NCBI GenBank assembly: GCA_017550025.1
Contig: JAFYLU010000091.1
Span: forward strand, 1 to 41,489
Direction: 5' to 3'
From: Bacteroidales bacterium
GTDB taxonomy: Bacteria; Bacteroidota; Bacteroidia; Bacteroidales; UBA932
Length of the DNA stretch: 41,489 nucleotides
Part shown: positions 33,916 through 41,489 of the stretch, in pieces
Numbering within the stretch: the stretch's first letter is position 1
How the letters are laid out: every line of letters begins with the position of its first letter
Notes under the pieces: model-generated
What the model was told of the DNA's origin: nothing
Database searches by the model: none
Seen by the model: the letters and a program-made list of their open reading frames with translations, nothing else
Program-made: the position numbers and the translations under genes

Positions 33916-34941
33916 TTAAAGTGATGTCTCGAACTCCTTGAGGAAACGAAGGTCGTTCTCGAAGTAGTTACGAAGGTCACGCACCTGCCACTTGAGCATT
34001 GCGATACGCTCTACACCCATTCCGAATGCGAAGCCGCTGTATTTCTTGCTGTCGATTCCCGAAGCCTCGAGGACATTAGGGTCTACCATTCCGCAGCCCA
34101 TGATCTCAAGCCAGCCGGTTCCCTTACAGATGTTACAGCCCTTTCCGCCGCAGATGTTACAGCTCACGTCAATCTCCGCAGAAGGCTCCGTGAACGGGAA
34201 GTATGAAGGGCGCATACGGATCTGGGTCTGCGCTCCGAACATCTCACGGGCAAAGAGCAGGATAGCCTGCTTCATGTCAGCGAATGTCACATTCTCGTCA
34301 ATATAAAGTCCCTCCACCTGATGGAAGATACAGTGTGCTCGTGCAGAGATAGCCTCGTTTCTGAACACACGGCCAGGGCATACGATACGGATAGGAAGAG
34401 GCATCTTCTCCATCGCACGCACCTGAACAGATGAAGTGTGGGTACGGAGAAGCACCGGATTGTCGCTGTCATTGATGAAGAATGTGTCCTGCATCTCGCG
34501 GGCCGGATGCTCCGGCGGGAAGTTGAGCGCCTCGAACACATGCCAGTCATCCTCCACTTCCGGACCTTCCGCAACATCATATCCGAACTTGCGGAAGATG
34601 CTCACAATCTCCTCGCGCGCGATTGACACCGGATGGCGTGATCCCAATGAAACAGGATCTCCAGGCATTGTATAGTCGAATGAAGCAGCACCGGCTGCAG
34701 GAGACTCGGCAGCAGCTTCCTTAAGTTCCTCTATCTTTGCAGCCGCAGTATTCTTCAGCACATTCAGTTTCTGACCGAACTCTCTCTTGAGTTCCGGCGC
34801 AACTGTCCTGAACTCGTCAAAAAGCGCTGTGATCTCGCCTTTCTTACCAAGGAGACGAACACGAGCCTGCTCGATCTCCTGCTCTGTCTTGCATGACAAA
34901 GCCGCAATTTCAGCCATCAAGGCCTCAATTCTCTCTCTCAT
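33916..34941 (-). CDS. pheS: Phenylalanyl-tRNA synthetase alpha subunit
   Basis: A 341-residue catalytic subunit of the alpha2-beta2 enzyme that charges tRNA-Phe. It has an N-terminal coiled coil (about 1-90), then class II motif 2 (VFRNEAISARAHCIFHQVEG, about 194-213) and motif 3 (GFAFGMGVERIAMLK, near 306-320). A Cys-rich insertion CNICGGKGCNICKGTGW (about 261-277) is common in the family. Downstream neighbour is the PUL regulator (9 bp); upstream is a nitroreductase (23 bp). pheT is not in the window. Confidence 0.97.
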   Translation of the reverse strand: MRERIEALMAEIAALSCKTEQEIEQARVRLLGKKGEITALFDEFRTVAPELKREFGQKLNVLKNTAAAKIEELKEAAAESPAAGAASFDYTMPGDPVSLGSRHPVSIAREEIVSIFRKFGYDVAEGPEVEDDWHVFEALNFPPEHPAREMQDTFFINDSDNPVLLRTHTSSVQVRAMEKMPLPIRIVCPGRVFRNEAISARAHCIFHQVEGLYIDENVTFADMKQAILLFAREMFGAQTQIRMRPSYFPFTEPSAEIDVSCNICGGKGCNICKGTGWLEIMGCGMVDPNVLEASGIDSKKYSGFAFGMGVERIAMLKWQVRDLRNYFENDLRFLKEFETSL

Positions 34942-34964
34942 AAATATATTGTTTTATTCTATTA

Positions 34965-35444
34965 TTACTCTTCTTCAGGATATCCTATGGCTATGGCGCA
35001 ATACGGACGAAGTCCTTCCTTGATACCGAGAAGCTCGCGGACATAGTCTTCCGCCCTGGCTCCGTCCGGCTCAAGCCTTACGCAAGGACGGCCGTTGATA
35101 TGCACCCAGCAGCTCACAAGATCCATGGCTGTAACAGCAAGCTGAACGAATGTTGCCGAAATGGCGCAATTGTCCACCCAAAGGTCAGTCTTGCTCTCGT
35201 CACCCATGATCACAATGGCAGCAGCCGCGCCTTTCAAGAGGGCAGAGCCGTAGTCCCTCATCTGCGAGAGTGCCTCAAGGGTATCCTTATCCTCGACGAT
35301 CATGAAAGCCGAGCTCTTGCTGTTTCGTGAAGAAGGTGCAGTCTGTGCAACCTTTACGATAGCATCAAGCACTTCCTTTTCCACAGGTCTGTCGGAATAT
35401 TTCCTGACGCTGTGTCTTTTCTCAATTACTTCCAAAAAATCCAT
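34965..35444 (-). CDS. Nitroreductase-family FMN oxidoreductase
   Basis: A 159-residue protein, short for the family. It has the N-terminal FMN-binding RHSVRKYSDRPV (10-21), APSSRNSKSSAFMIVED (about 36-52), an acidic central helix with DNCAISATFVQLAVTAMDL (about 91-109), and a C-terminal LRPYCAIAIGYPEEE. The predicted activity is NAD(P)H-dependent reduction of nitro or quinone-like compounds; the physiological substrate is unknown. It lies in the pheS operon, 13 bp after the small secreted protein. Confidence 0.88.
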   Translation of the reverse strand: MDFLEVIEKRHSVRKYSDRPVEKEVLDAIVKVAQTAPSSRNSKSSAFMIVEDKDTLEALSQMRDYGSALLKGAAAAIVIMGDESKTDLWVDNCAISATFVQLAVTAMDLVSCWVHINGRPCVRLEPDGARAEDYVRELLGIKEGLRPYCAIAIGYPEEE

Positions 35445-35457
35445 ATGATCCTCCTGA

Positions 35458-35865
35458 TTATTTCTTTCCTTCCGCCTTCATGCGTCGCTTTTCACGAGCC
35501 TTCTGTGCCTTTCCCGCACCCTGTCGGAGATAAACAGCCCACTGCTCGTCTGTGAATATCTTCCTGTATGTCGCATCTATCTGCTCCATCCATTTGTCCT
35601 GTACCGCCACATACATGGAAGTGTTTTCGATCTTTGCTTTCTTCATCTCCTCGTATTCCGCCATCATCGCAGGGAAATCATGCTTCAGGGTAGAGTCCAC
35701 ATAAAAAGTCTGCCAGTCCTCGAGATCAAGCAGCTTCTGAAGTCTGTCCGCCTCCATTTCAGCCTGCTGATAGATGTCCGGCATCTTCTCCTGCTGCTGG
35801 GCAAGGGCCCTGACAGAGAACAAAGCAGACAAAAAAGCCAGCAGAACGCATAAATTCAATTTCAT
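35458..35865 (-). CDS. Small exported alpha-helical protein
   Basis: A 135-residue protein with a signal peptide (1-22, ALA) and a helical, charged body ending in Lys/Arg/Glu-rich sequence. LLDLEDWQTFYVDSTLKHDFPAMMAEYEEM (about 45-74, by position) and IFTDEQWAVYLRQGAGKAQK (about 105-124) resemble LTxxQ-type periplasmic helical proteins in broad style, but no family is certain. It is first in the pheS operon, behind a good promoter. Confidence 0.7.
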   Translation of the reverse strand: MKLNLCVLLAFLSALFSVRALAQQQEKMPDIYQQAEMEADRLQKLLDLEDWQTFYVDSTLKHDFPAMMAEYEEMKKAKIENTSMYVAVQDKWMEQIDATYRKIFTDEQWAVYLRQGAGKAQKAREKRRMKAEGKK

Positions 35866-35883
35866 AACTACCGAAAATTTTTA

Positions 35884-35891
35884 TAGTTTTG
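35884..35891 (+). promoter_or_regulatory. -7 element TAGTTTTG for the C69 peptidase
   Basis: TAGTTTTG matches TAnnTTTG and lies 53 bp upstream of the ATG at 35945. A TTTC at 35860-35863 is 20 bp upstream, a near match to -33. The predicted start (about 35898) overlaps the start of the divergent transcript. Confidence 0.5.
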
Positions 35892-35913
35892 CAAGATGAT
35901 GCATAAAATCGGA

Positions 35914-35944
35914 CAAAAATAAATAATAATAACAAAAGAACAAA
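35914..35944 (-). promoter_or_regulatory. Promoter of the pheS operon
   Basis: On the minus strand TTTG (35941-35944), 19 bp, then TATTTTTG (35914-35921) match the Bacteroidota consensus. The predicted start is near 35907 with a leader of about 42 nt to the ATG at 35865. The -33 box ends at the base before the divergent peptidase ATG. Confidence 0.7.
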
Positions 35945-37708
35945 ATGAGAAGACTTACTACTGCCCTCATCCTGACGGTAATGACCATGTGCTGCATCGG
36001 CTCATACGAAGGAAAAGCCTGCACGAACGTGCTTGTAACGAAGGGTGCCAGCACAGACGGCTCCAACATGATTTCATATGCTGCTGACTCGCATCAGCTC
36101 TACGGCGAGCTGTATTATGCCGCTGCCGGAGTATGGCAGAGCGGGGACATGAGACAGATAAACGAATGGGACACCGGAAAGTTCCTCGGATATATCCCGC
36201 AGATCGCACGTACATACCAGAGAGTCGGCAACATGAACGAGCATCAGCTCATCATCGCCGAGACAACATACGGCGGACGCCACGAGCTTGAAGACCCTAA
36301 AGGCATAATGGACTATGGCTCACTCATTTATGTGGCACTCGAAAGAGCGAAGACAGCACGCGAAGCGATCAATGTGATCGTTGATCTCGCTAACACATAC
36401 GGCTACTACTCTAGCGGAGAGTCATTCTCTATCGCCGACACCGAGGAAGTATGGGTGATGGACCTCATCGGAAAGGGACCGGACAACAAGGGTATCGTAT
36501 GGGTGGCAAGAAGAGTTCCTGACGGATATATCTGCGCTCACGCGAATCAGGCACGCATCAGCACCTTCCCTCTTGACGATCCCGAAAACTGCATGTATGC
36601 TCCGGATGTGATCACATTTGCGCGTGAAAAGGGATATTTCGAAGGCGAAGACAAGGATTTCAGCTTCTGCGACGCATATGCACCGCTTGATTTCAGCGGA
36701 ATGAGAGGTTGCGAAGCACGTGCATGGGCCGCTTTCAACATCCTCTGCGACGGCAAGTTCACATTCATTGACGAGAACGGCAACGAGGTTACAAAGGACG
36801 CATACGACTATATCGACTACGCAATGGGATGGGACAAGACAAAGAGATTCCCTCTCTTCGTGAAGCCTTCACGCAAGATCAGCGTAAAGAACGTTGCTGA
36901 CGTAATGAGAGACCATTACGAAGGTACTCCTATGGACATGACCACAGACATCGGAGCAGGCGGAAACGCACTTCCTTACCGCTGGAGACCAATGGGCTTC
37001 GAGCACGATGGCAAGTCATATGTGAACGAAAGGGCGATCGCCACACAGCAGACAGGATTCTGGTTCGTGGGACAGTCACGCGGATGGCTCCCTGACGAGA
37101 TCGGAGGAGTGAACTGGTTCGGATGCGACGATGCCGCAACATCTTATCTCACACCAATTTACACCAGCACCTACGAGGTCCCTGAATGCTTCCGCACAGG
37201 AAACGGAAACATGATCACATATTCCCCTACATCGGCATTCTGGATGACAAACCGCGTTGCGAACGCATGCTACAAGGCATACAACATCATGTTCCCTACA
37301 GTAGATGCTGCCATCGACGCATGGGAGGCTGAAATGGCTGAAGCAGTGGCAAAGGCAGACGAGGAGGCTCTCGCAATTTACAAGGCTGCACAGGAAAAGC
37401 CACGCAAGCAGATCCGCAGAAACGACAAGGCACGCAAGACCGTAGACCCATATACCGAAGTACGCGACTATCTCACAGCATTCTCTGTAGACAACGCACA
37501 GAAGATCTTCGACAAGTGGGTTGCCCTCGAGCAGCTTCTCCTTGTGAAGTTCATCGACGGTAATGTGAAGGCACAGAATGAAGACGGAAGCTTCGTGACA
37601 AACGAGCACACAAATTGCATTCCTGCCGGCATCACCCAGCCGGGCTACACCGAGAAATGGAAAAAATATGTAGCTGAAGACCACGGCGAGACAGTCATTG
37701 AGAAATAG
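35945..37708 (+). CDS. Secreted C69-family dipeptidase (PepD-like)
   Basis: A 587-residue N-terminal-nucleophile hydrolase. A signal peptide of about 25 residues ends GKA, and processing would expose Cys26 (ACTNVLVTKGAS) as the catalytic nucleophile. Family landmarks follow: DGSNMISYAADSH (38-50), IIAETTYGGR, DYGSLIYVALERAKTAREAI, and the ESFSIADTEEVWVMDLIGKG region. The C-terminal part has helical Lys/Glu-rich stretches. It probably trims dipeptides in the periplasm. It is divergent from the pheS operon and is followed by its own gap before the TonB receptor gene. Confidence 0.9.
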   Translation: MRRLTTALILTVMTMCCIGSYEGKACTNVLVTKGASTDGSNMISYAADSHQLYGELYYAAAGVWQSGDMRQINEWDTGKFLGYIPQIARTYQRVGNMNEHQLIIAETTYGGRHELEDPKGIMDYGSLIYVALERAKTAREAINVIVDLANTYGYYSSGESFSIADTEEVWVMDLIGKGPDNKGIVWVARRVPDGYICAHANQARISTFPLDDPENCMYAPDVITFAREKGYFEGEDKDFSFCDAYAPLDFSGMRGCEARAWAAFNILCDGKFTFIDENGNEVTKDAYDYIDYAMGWDKTKRFPLFVKPSRKISVKNVADVMRDHYEGTPMDMTTDIGAGGNALPYRWRPMGFEHDGKSYVNERAIATQQTGFWFVGQSRGWLPDEIGGVNWFGCDDAATSYLTPIYTSTYEVPECFRTGNGNMITYSPTSAFWMTNRVANACYKAYNIMFPTVDAAIDAWEAEMAEAVAKADEEALAIYKAAQEKPRKQIRRNDKARKTVDPYTEVRDYLTAFSVDNAQKIFDKWVALEQLLLVKFIDGNVKAQNEDGSFVTNEHTNCIPAGITQPGYTEKWKKYVAEDHGETVIEK

Positions 37709-37721
37709 CCACATTTAGGTA

Positions 37722-37752
37722 TTTTCACTGCCTGCAGAGCCATATAACTTTG
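37722..37752 (+). promoter_or_regulatory. Promoter of the TonB-dependent receptor
   Basis: TTTT (37722-37725), 19 bp, then TAACTTTG (37745-37752). The -7 element matches consensus and the -33 box is one base off. The ATG is only 16 bp after the -7 element, so the leader would be about 10 nt. Confidence 0.55.
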
Positions 37753-37767
37753 CAGGCGGTAATTTTT

Positions 37768-40605
37768 ATGATGCGCACCGGAATACTCATATTCATCCTT
37801 TCGTTCTGGATATCCTTATCCGGCATATCGGCCGCAGGAGCTCCGGCAGGACATCCTGTGCGCGGCCGCGTGCTGGAAGAGGGCAGCATGCTTCCGATTG
37901 CCGGTGCAGTCGTGAAGATAGGCTCGGATTATCTCTGGACAACGACAGACATTGAGGGAGAATTCGCGTTTTCAAATGTCTATCCGGGAGAATATGATAT
38001 CGAGGCATCATGCCTGGGCTATGTGTCCGTCACATTGACAATAAATGTACGGGAAGACATGAAGCCCCTTGAAATAAGGCTGAAGGAAAGCTCGCTGGCT
38101 CTGGATGAGGTGGTTGTGACGGCGCAGAAGGCAAAGGACGGATTGAGCACGACCCACAGTCTCGGAAGGGATGCCCTCAACCATCTGCAGATCTCGAACA
38201 TGACTGACGTAGCTTCTCTGCTTCCCGGAGGAAAGACTGTCAACCCGGACCTGACATCAGAAAATGCCTTTTCGCTGAGAGAAGGCGGTGCTAAGGGCGG
38301 AAACGCAGCCTTCGGAACTGCTGTGGAAGTGGACGGAGTGCGACTTGGCAACAACGCCTCATTCGGTGAGATGGGCGGAACCGACACACGAAACGTTGCG
38401 GTGGAGAACATCGAGTCCATAGAGGTGATCACAGGTGTTCCGTCTGCAGAGTATGGCGACCTCAACTCGGGCATGGTCAAGATCAACACAAGGAAGGGCC
38501 GCACTCCAGTCAATGTGACATTCTCCGTAAACCCGCGCACCTACCAGGCTTCAGCCTCAAAAGGAATTGACCTTCAAGGAAATAACGGAACACTTAACAT
38601 CAGTGCGGAATGGGCACGGGCAGTAAAGAAGCTCATTTCCCCATACGAATCATACGACCGTACAGGATTTTCCGCAAGCTACAGCAACTCCTTCGCGAAT
38701 TCCCTCCGCCTCGAAGCCGGATTTGCCGGAAACATAGGAGGAATGGATACGAAGGACGACCCTGACGCCTTCACCGGAGAGTACAGAAAGGAAAGGGACA
38801 ATGTGTTCCGAGGCAACACCTCATTGACATGGATGCTGAACCGCCCATGGATCACCAGCCTGAAGGCAGAGGCATCGGTAAACTTCAACGACAATCTGTC
38901 AAGATACCACAAGTACGAATCATATGCATCCAATCAGCCGTCCGTGCATGCACAGAATGAAGGATATTTCCTCGCAGACAGGCTCCCGCTTACATATTTT
39001 TCGGACCAGGTCATCGACTCGAAGGAGCTCGATCTTGCGGCATCCGTAAAATACAACTGGCACAGGAGGTGGAACGACACCAAGAGCGTACTCAAGGCCG
39101 GAGTTCAGTGGAAGGCCAACGGAAATGTCGGTCAGGGAGAATACTATGAAGACCCTTCTCTTGCTCCGAACGGCTACAGGCCACGTCCGTACACGGATTA
39201 TCCGTTCATGCACAACCTATCGGTATATGCAGAGGAACAGCTGACAATCCCTATTGCAACCACAAGGTTAGAAATAATGGCCGGTCTCCGACTGGAAAAC
39301 GTGTTCATCAGAAATTCCTTATATAACAACAAGAACACGCTGTCGCCGCGATTCAACGCCAAGTGGCAGCTGACCGACGGTCTTTCGATCAGAGGAGGAT
39401 GGGGTATTACCGAAAAACTGCCGTCATACTACATCCTTTATCCTAAACAGGAGTATAGAGACATACAGACCTTCGGATTTTCATACGGGGATAAGACCAG
39501 CTATGTCTATTATACCCAGCCATATACGGTCACATTCAATCCTGACCTCCGTTGGCAGCGCAACAGCAACTCCGAGATCGGAATCGATGCAGCTTTCGCT
39601 GGTATGAAGGTATCTTTAGTGGGTTATTACAACGTAACCAAGGGCCCATACAACTTCCTGAACGTATACGAGCCGTATTCGTACGACATTCTCCAGCGCC
39701 CTGAGGGCTTCGTCATGCCGGACAATCCGCAAATAAAGGTGGACTCTCAGACCGGAATGATGTATGTGCGCGGATCGCAGGACGACTACTGGACTCCTAT
39801 GGAGGTGAAGGTCACCGACAGGACTTTTGCGAAATCGACCAAGCAGAACAACGGAGCTGACGTCAAGAGAGCAGGAGCCGAATTGGTGGTGGAATTCCCT
39901 GAGATCAAGCCGTTGAAGACAACGTTCCGTCTCGATGCGGCCTATACTTATACAAAGTACCTCAACGAGCAGCTGTCGGCATATTACCAGAAAGGATGGT
40001 CACACACTACCCTTGCCGACAGATCGTATCAGTATGTGGGCATCTATGCCAACGGCGGAAACGACGACTCCGTGACAAACGGAAAGATCACGCACAACCT
40101 CGACGCAAACCTAACTGCGATAACCCATATTCCGCAGGCACGAATCATCATCACATGCCGCCTGGAGGCTACGGTACTCCGCCGCAGCCGCAACCTCTCG
40201 CAGTACAACGGTGCAGACTATGCGTTCACAGTGTCGGAGACAGACAATAACCCGACAGGAGGAAACATCTACGACGGAAACTCATACACAGCAATCTATC
40301 CGGTGTCATATATGGACCTGGAGGGGAATGTGCACCCATTTACGGCGGCGCAGGCTGCTGATCCTGACTTTGCTAACCTGATATTGAAGTCCGACAACAT
40401 CTATACGTTCGCCCAGGACGGATACGGAATGTACATGTCCGCGAACCTTAGCATCACAAAGGAGATCGGCGATCATATATCCCTGTCCTTCTTTGCGAAT
40501 AACTTTACGAATTCACGACCATACGTCAAGTCGATGGCGACAGGCGTGGGAGCAATCTTTACCCCTGCCTTCTACTACGGCCTGACCTGCAGGTTGAAGT
40601 TTTAA
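37768..40605 (+). CDS. TonB-dependent receptor with carboxypeptidase-like regulatory domain
   Basis: A 945-residue outer-membrane receptor. A signal peptide (about 1-22) precedes a CarboxypepD_reg-like domain (about 30-115: GRVLEEGSMLPIAGAVVKIG, TTTDIEGEFAF, LGYVSVTLTI), then ALDEVVVTAQKAKDGLSTTH (about 113-132), plug (about 140-245, with TAVEVDGVRLGNNASFGEMGG and SAEYGDLNSGMVKI) and a barrel ending YYGLTCRLKF. It is not SusC-type: no SusD follows and the plug lacks the SusC VLKDASA signature. ATG 37768 is used; a further upstream in-frame TTG at 37750 falls inside the promoter. The next gene is a DUF4876-type lipoprotein, the probable partner. The substrate is unknown. Confidence 0.9.
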   Translation: MMRTGILIFILSFWISLSGISAAGAPAGHPVRGRVLEEGSMLPIAGAVVKIGSDYLWTTTDIEGEFAFSNVYPGEYDIEASCLGYVSVTLTINVREDMKPLEIRLKESSLALDEVVVTAQKAKDGLSTTHSLGRDALNHLQISNMTDVASLLPGGKTVNPDLTSENAFSLREGGAKGGNAAFGTAVEVDGVRLGNNASFGEMGGTDTRNVAVENIESIEVITGVPSAEYGDLNSGMVKINTRKGRTPVNVTFSVNPRTYQASASKGIDLQGNNGTLNISAEWARAVKKLISPYESYDRTGFSASYSNSFANSLRLEAGFAGNIGGMDTKDDPDAFTGEYRKERDNVFRGNTSLTWMLNRPWITSLKAEASVNFNDNLSRYHKYESYASNQPSVHAQNEGYFLADRLPLTYFSDQVIDSKELDLAASVKYNWHRRWNDTKSVLKAGVQWKANGNVGQGEYYEDPSLAPNGYRPRPYTDYPFMHNLSVYAEEQLTIPIATTRLEIMAGLRLENVFIRNSLYNNKNTLSPRFNAKWQLTDGLSIRGGWGITEKLPSYYILYPKQEYRDIQTFGFSYGDKTSYVYYTQPYTVTFNPDLRWQRNSNSEIGIDAAFAGMKVSLVGYYNVTKGPYNFLNVYEPYSYDILQRPEGFVMPDNPQIKVDSQTGMMYVRGSQDDYWTPMEVKVTDRTFAKSTKQNNGADVKRAGAELVVEFPEIKPLKTTFRLDAAYTYTKYLNEQLSAYYQKGWSHTTLADRSYQYVGIYANGGNDDSVTNGKITHNLDANLTAITHIPQARIIITCRLEATVLRRSRNLSQYNGADYAFTVSETDNNPTGGNIYDGNSYTAIYPVSYMDLEGNVHPFTAAQAADPDFANLILKSDNIYTFAQDGYGMYMSANLSITKEIGDHISLSFFANNFTNSRPYVKSMATGVGAIFTPAFYYGLTCRLKF

Positions 40606-40607
40606 AG

Positions 40608-40628
40608 ATTGCCGGTCGAGCCGGCAAT
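40608..40628. repeat. Perfect hairpin overlapping the DUF4876 gene start
   Basis: ATTGCCGG (40608-40615) and CCGGCAAT (40621-40628) pair perfectly around TCGAG. The hairpin begins 3 bp after the receptor stop and covers the ATG at 40627. It looks like a REP-type intergenic element or a structure that occludes translation initiation. Confidence 0.7.
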
Positions 40629-40635
40629 GACGATA

Positions 40636-41489
40636 ATGAAACGATTAATATACATATTGTCAATAGTCCTGGCTGCGGCCTCATGCGCAGACATCAGGCA
40701 CGTCAACCCTTATGAGGGGATGCACGTGCTTACCGTCGCGCCGCAGTGGCCTGAGCCAGAAAGCTCGAAGAATTTCTGGCTCGCCCCGAGTAGGGACCCA
40801 AATATTATCTGCGCCGAAGTCAGGGTCGAGGACATGAACACCGGCAGCAGGTATGTATCCATGACTGACGCAGCCGGCACTGCAACCTTCACCCTTCCGA
40901 ACGGACTCTACAGGGTGACCCTCAGCGGACGCGACGGCTCCGACGTGTTCAACGGCTCTGCTGACAAGGTAGTGGTTTCAGGCAGCGACCTTACCCTGCC
41001 GCTCAAGCTGTCGATCTCGAAGGCAGGATCCATCGTGATCAAGGAGCTGTACTGCGGAGGCTGCAAGAAACTGCCGCAGGAGGGCGACTACCAGGCAGAC
41101 CAGTACATCATCCTGCATAACAACGACTACCAGATGCAGTATCTTGACGGAATCTGCTTCGGAACATTGTCTCCATACAACTCTACAGGAAGCAACCCAT
41201 GGATATCGGAAGGAGGCGAGTTACCTGAATTCCTACCGTTGATCCAGGCCGTATGGCAGTTCCCTGGCGACGGAGATGACTTCCCGCTCCAGCCTGGAGA
41301 AGACGCCGTGCTATGTCTGCGTGGAGCTATAGACCATGCAGCCCAGTACCCTCTGTCAGTCAACCTCAACAGGCCGGACTACTTCGTCTGCTACAATTCG
41401 ACATACTTCGACAACACCAAATTCCACCCTGCACCGGGTAATCTGATATCACAGGACAGATATCTTGACGTGGTCATCAAGACAGGAAA
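40636..41489 (+). CDS. DUF4876-type lipoprotein (C-terminus cut by window edge)
   Basis: An open frame runs from ATG 40636 to the window end (284 full codons) without a stop. It begins MKRLIYILSIVLAAASCAD, a lipoprotein signal with Cys17. A beta-sandwich, carboxypeptidase-regulatory-like segment follows (about 55-110: AEVRVEDMNTG, VSMTDAAGTATFTLPNGLYRV). The next part reads IVIKELYCGGC (about 134-144), DQYIILHNND and YLDGICFG, the lamin-tail-like pattern of DUF4876 proteins usually found next to a TonB receptor. The function is unknown; a surface-exposed partner of the receptor is inferred. ATG 40627 is an alternative start three codons upstream, inside a hairpin. Confidence 0.78.
   Translation, partial: MKRLIYILSIVLAAASCADIRHVNPYEGMHVLTVAPQWPEPESSKNFWLAPSRDPNIICAEVRVEDMNTGSRYVSMTDAAGTATFTLPNGLYRVTLSGRDGSDVFNGSADKVVVSGSDLTLPLKLSISKAGSIVIKELYCGGCKKLPQEGDYQADQYIILHNNDYQMQYLDGICFGTLSPYNSTGSNPWISEGGELPEFLPLIQAVWQFPGDGDDFPLQPGEDAVLCLRGAIDHAAQYPLSVNLNRPDYFVCYNSTYFDNTKFHPAPGNLISQDRYLDVVIKTG

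Noticed and set aside
37076-37714. 212-codon minus-strand open frame with Cys/Val-rich sequence
   Set aside because: Antisense to the C-terminal part of the C69 peptidase. Its composition reflects reverse-complemented Ala, Asp and Lys codons.
37750-37767. TTG start six codons upstream of the TonB receptor ATG
   Set aside because: The TTG is part of the TAACTTTG promoter element, so it would not be in the transcript.
1-41489. CRISPR arrays, insertion sequences, prophage genes or integrase/att sites
   Set aside because: No spaced direct-repeat array, transposase motif or terminal inverted repeats around a transposase were seen on reading; the locus shows no overt mobile-element boundary.

Overview
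The window comes from a Bacteroidota chromosome, most likely order Bacteroidales. The evidence is tandem SusC/SusD pairs, BACON and FISUMP-type surface lipoproteins, AT-rich leaders without strong Shine-Dalgarno sequences, and repeated matches to the Bacteroidota promoter (TTTG about 20 bp upstream of TAnnTTTG). Species cannot be named from the sequence alone.

Layout. 1-3000 is mostly housekeeping: truncated rpsL (-), an O6-alkylguanine-DNA alkyltransferase-like gene (+), a SIMPL-domain protein (-), a plug-only SusC-like protein with an upstream 50-residue peptide gene (-), and a tRNA-Gly(GCC) (+) with its own promoter and terminator. 3111-33906 is one unbroken minus-strand block that I read as a polysaccharide utilisation locus (PUL). 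In transcription order it holds: an AraC-type regulator with a LacI/XylR-like sensor domain; SusC1, SusD1, SusC2, SusD2; two BACON-repeat lipoproteins; two lipoproteins sharing a FISUMP-like C-terminal half; a GH18 enzyme fused to an SdiA-regulated-type beta-propeller; a GH18 enzyme fused to a tyrosine-phosphatase-like domain; an alkaline phosphatase; then, behind a second promoter, a GH20 hexosaminidase, a second alkaline phosphatase, a ROK sugar kinase, a GH2 exo-beta-D-glucosaminidase-like enzyme and a stand-alone propeller. 33916-35865 (-) is a pheS operon (small secreted protein, nitroreductase, pheS) that runs straight into the PUL regulator. 35945-41489 (+) carries a secreted C69 dipeptidase, a TonB-dependent receptor with a carboxypeptidase-like regulatory domain, and a truncated DUF4876-type lipoprotein.

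How the genes fit together. The GH18, GH20 and GH2 activities suit depolymerisation of a beta-linked GlcNAc/GlcN polymer (chitin, partly deacetylated chitin or a related glycan). The surface lipoproteins and SusCD pairs would bind and import the products, and the ROK kinase would phosphorylate the released sugar. The unexpected part is three phosphatase modules (two PhoA-type enzymes and one HCxxGxxR domain fused to a chitinase). I infer that the natural substrate may be phosphate-decorated, or that phosphate release is coupled to GlcNAc use. A 21-bp-spaced direct repeat (TGCGCAAATT / TACGCAAAAA) lies upstream of susC1, and its core recurs at the internal GH20 promoter. It is a candidate operator for the adjacent regulator and would make the two transcription units one regulon.
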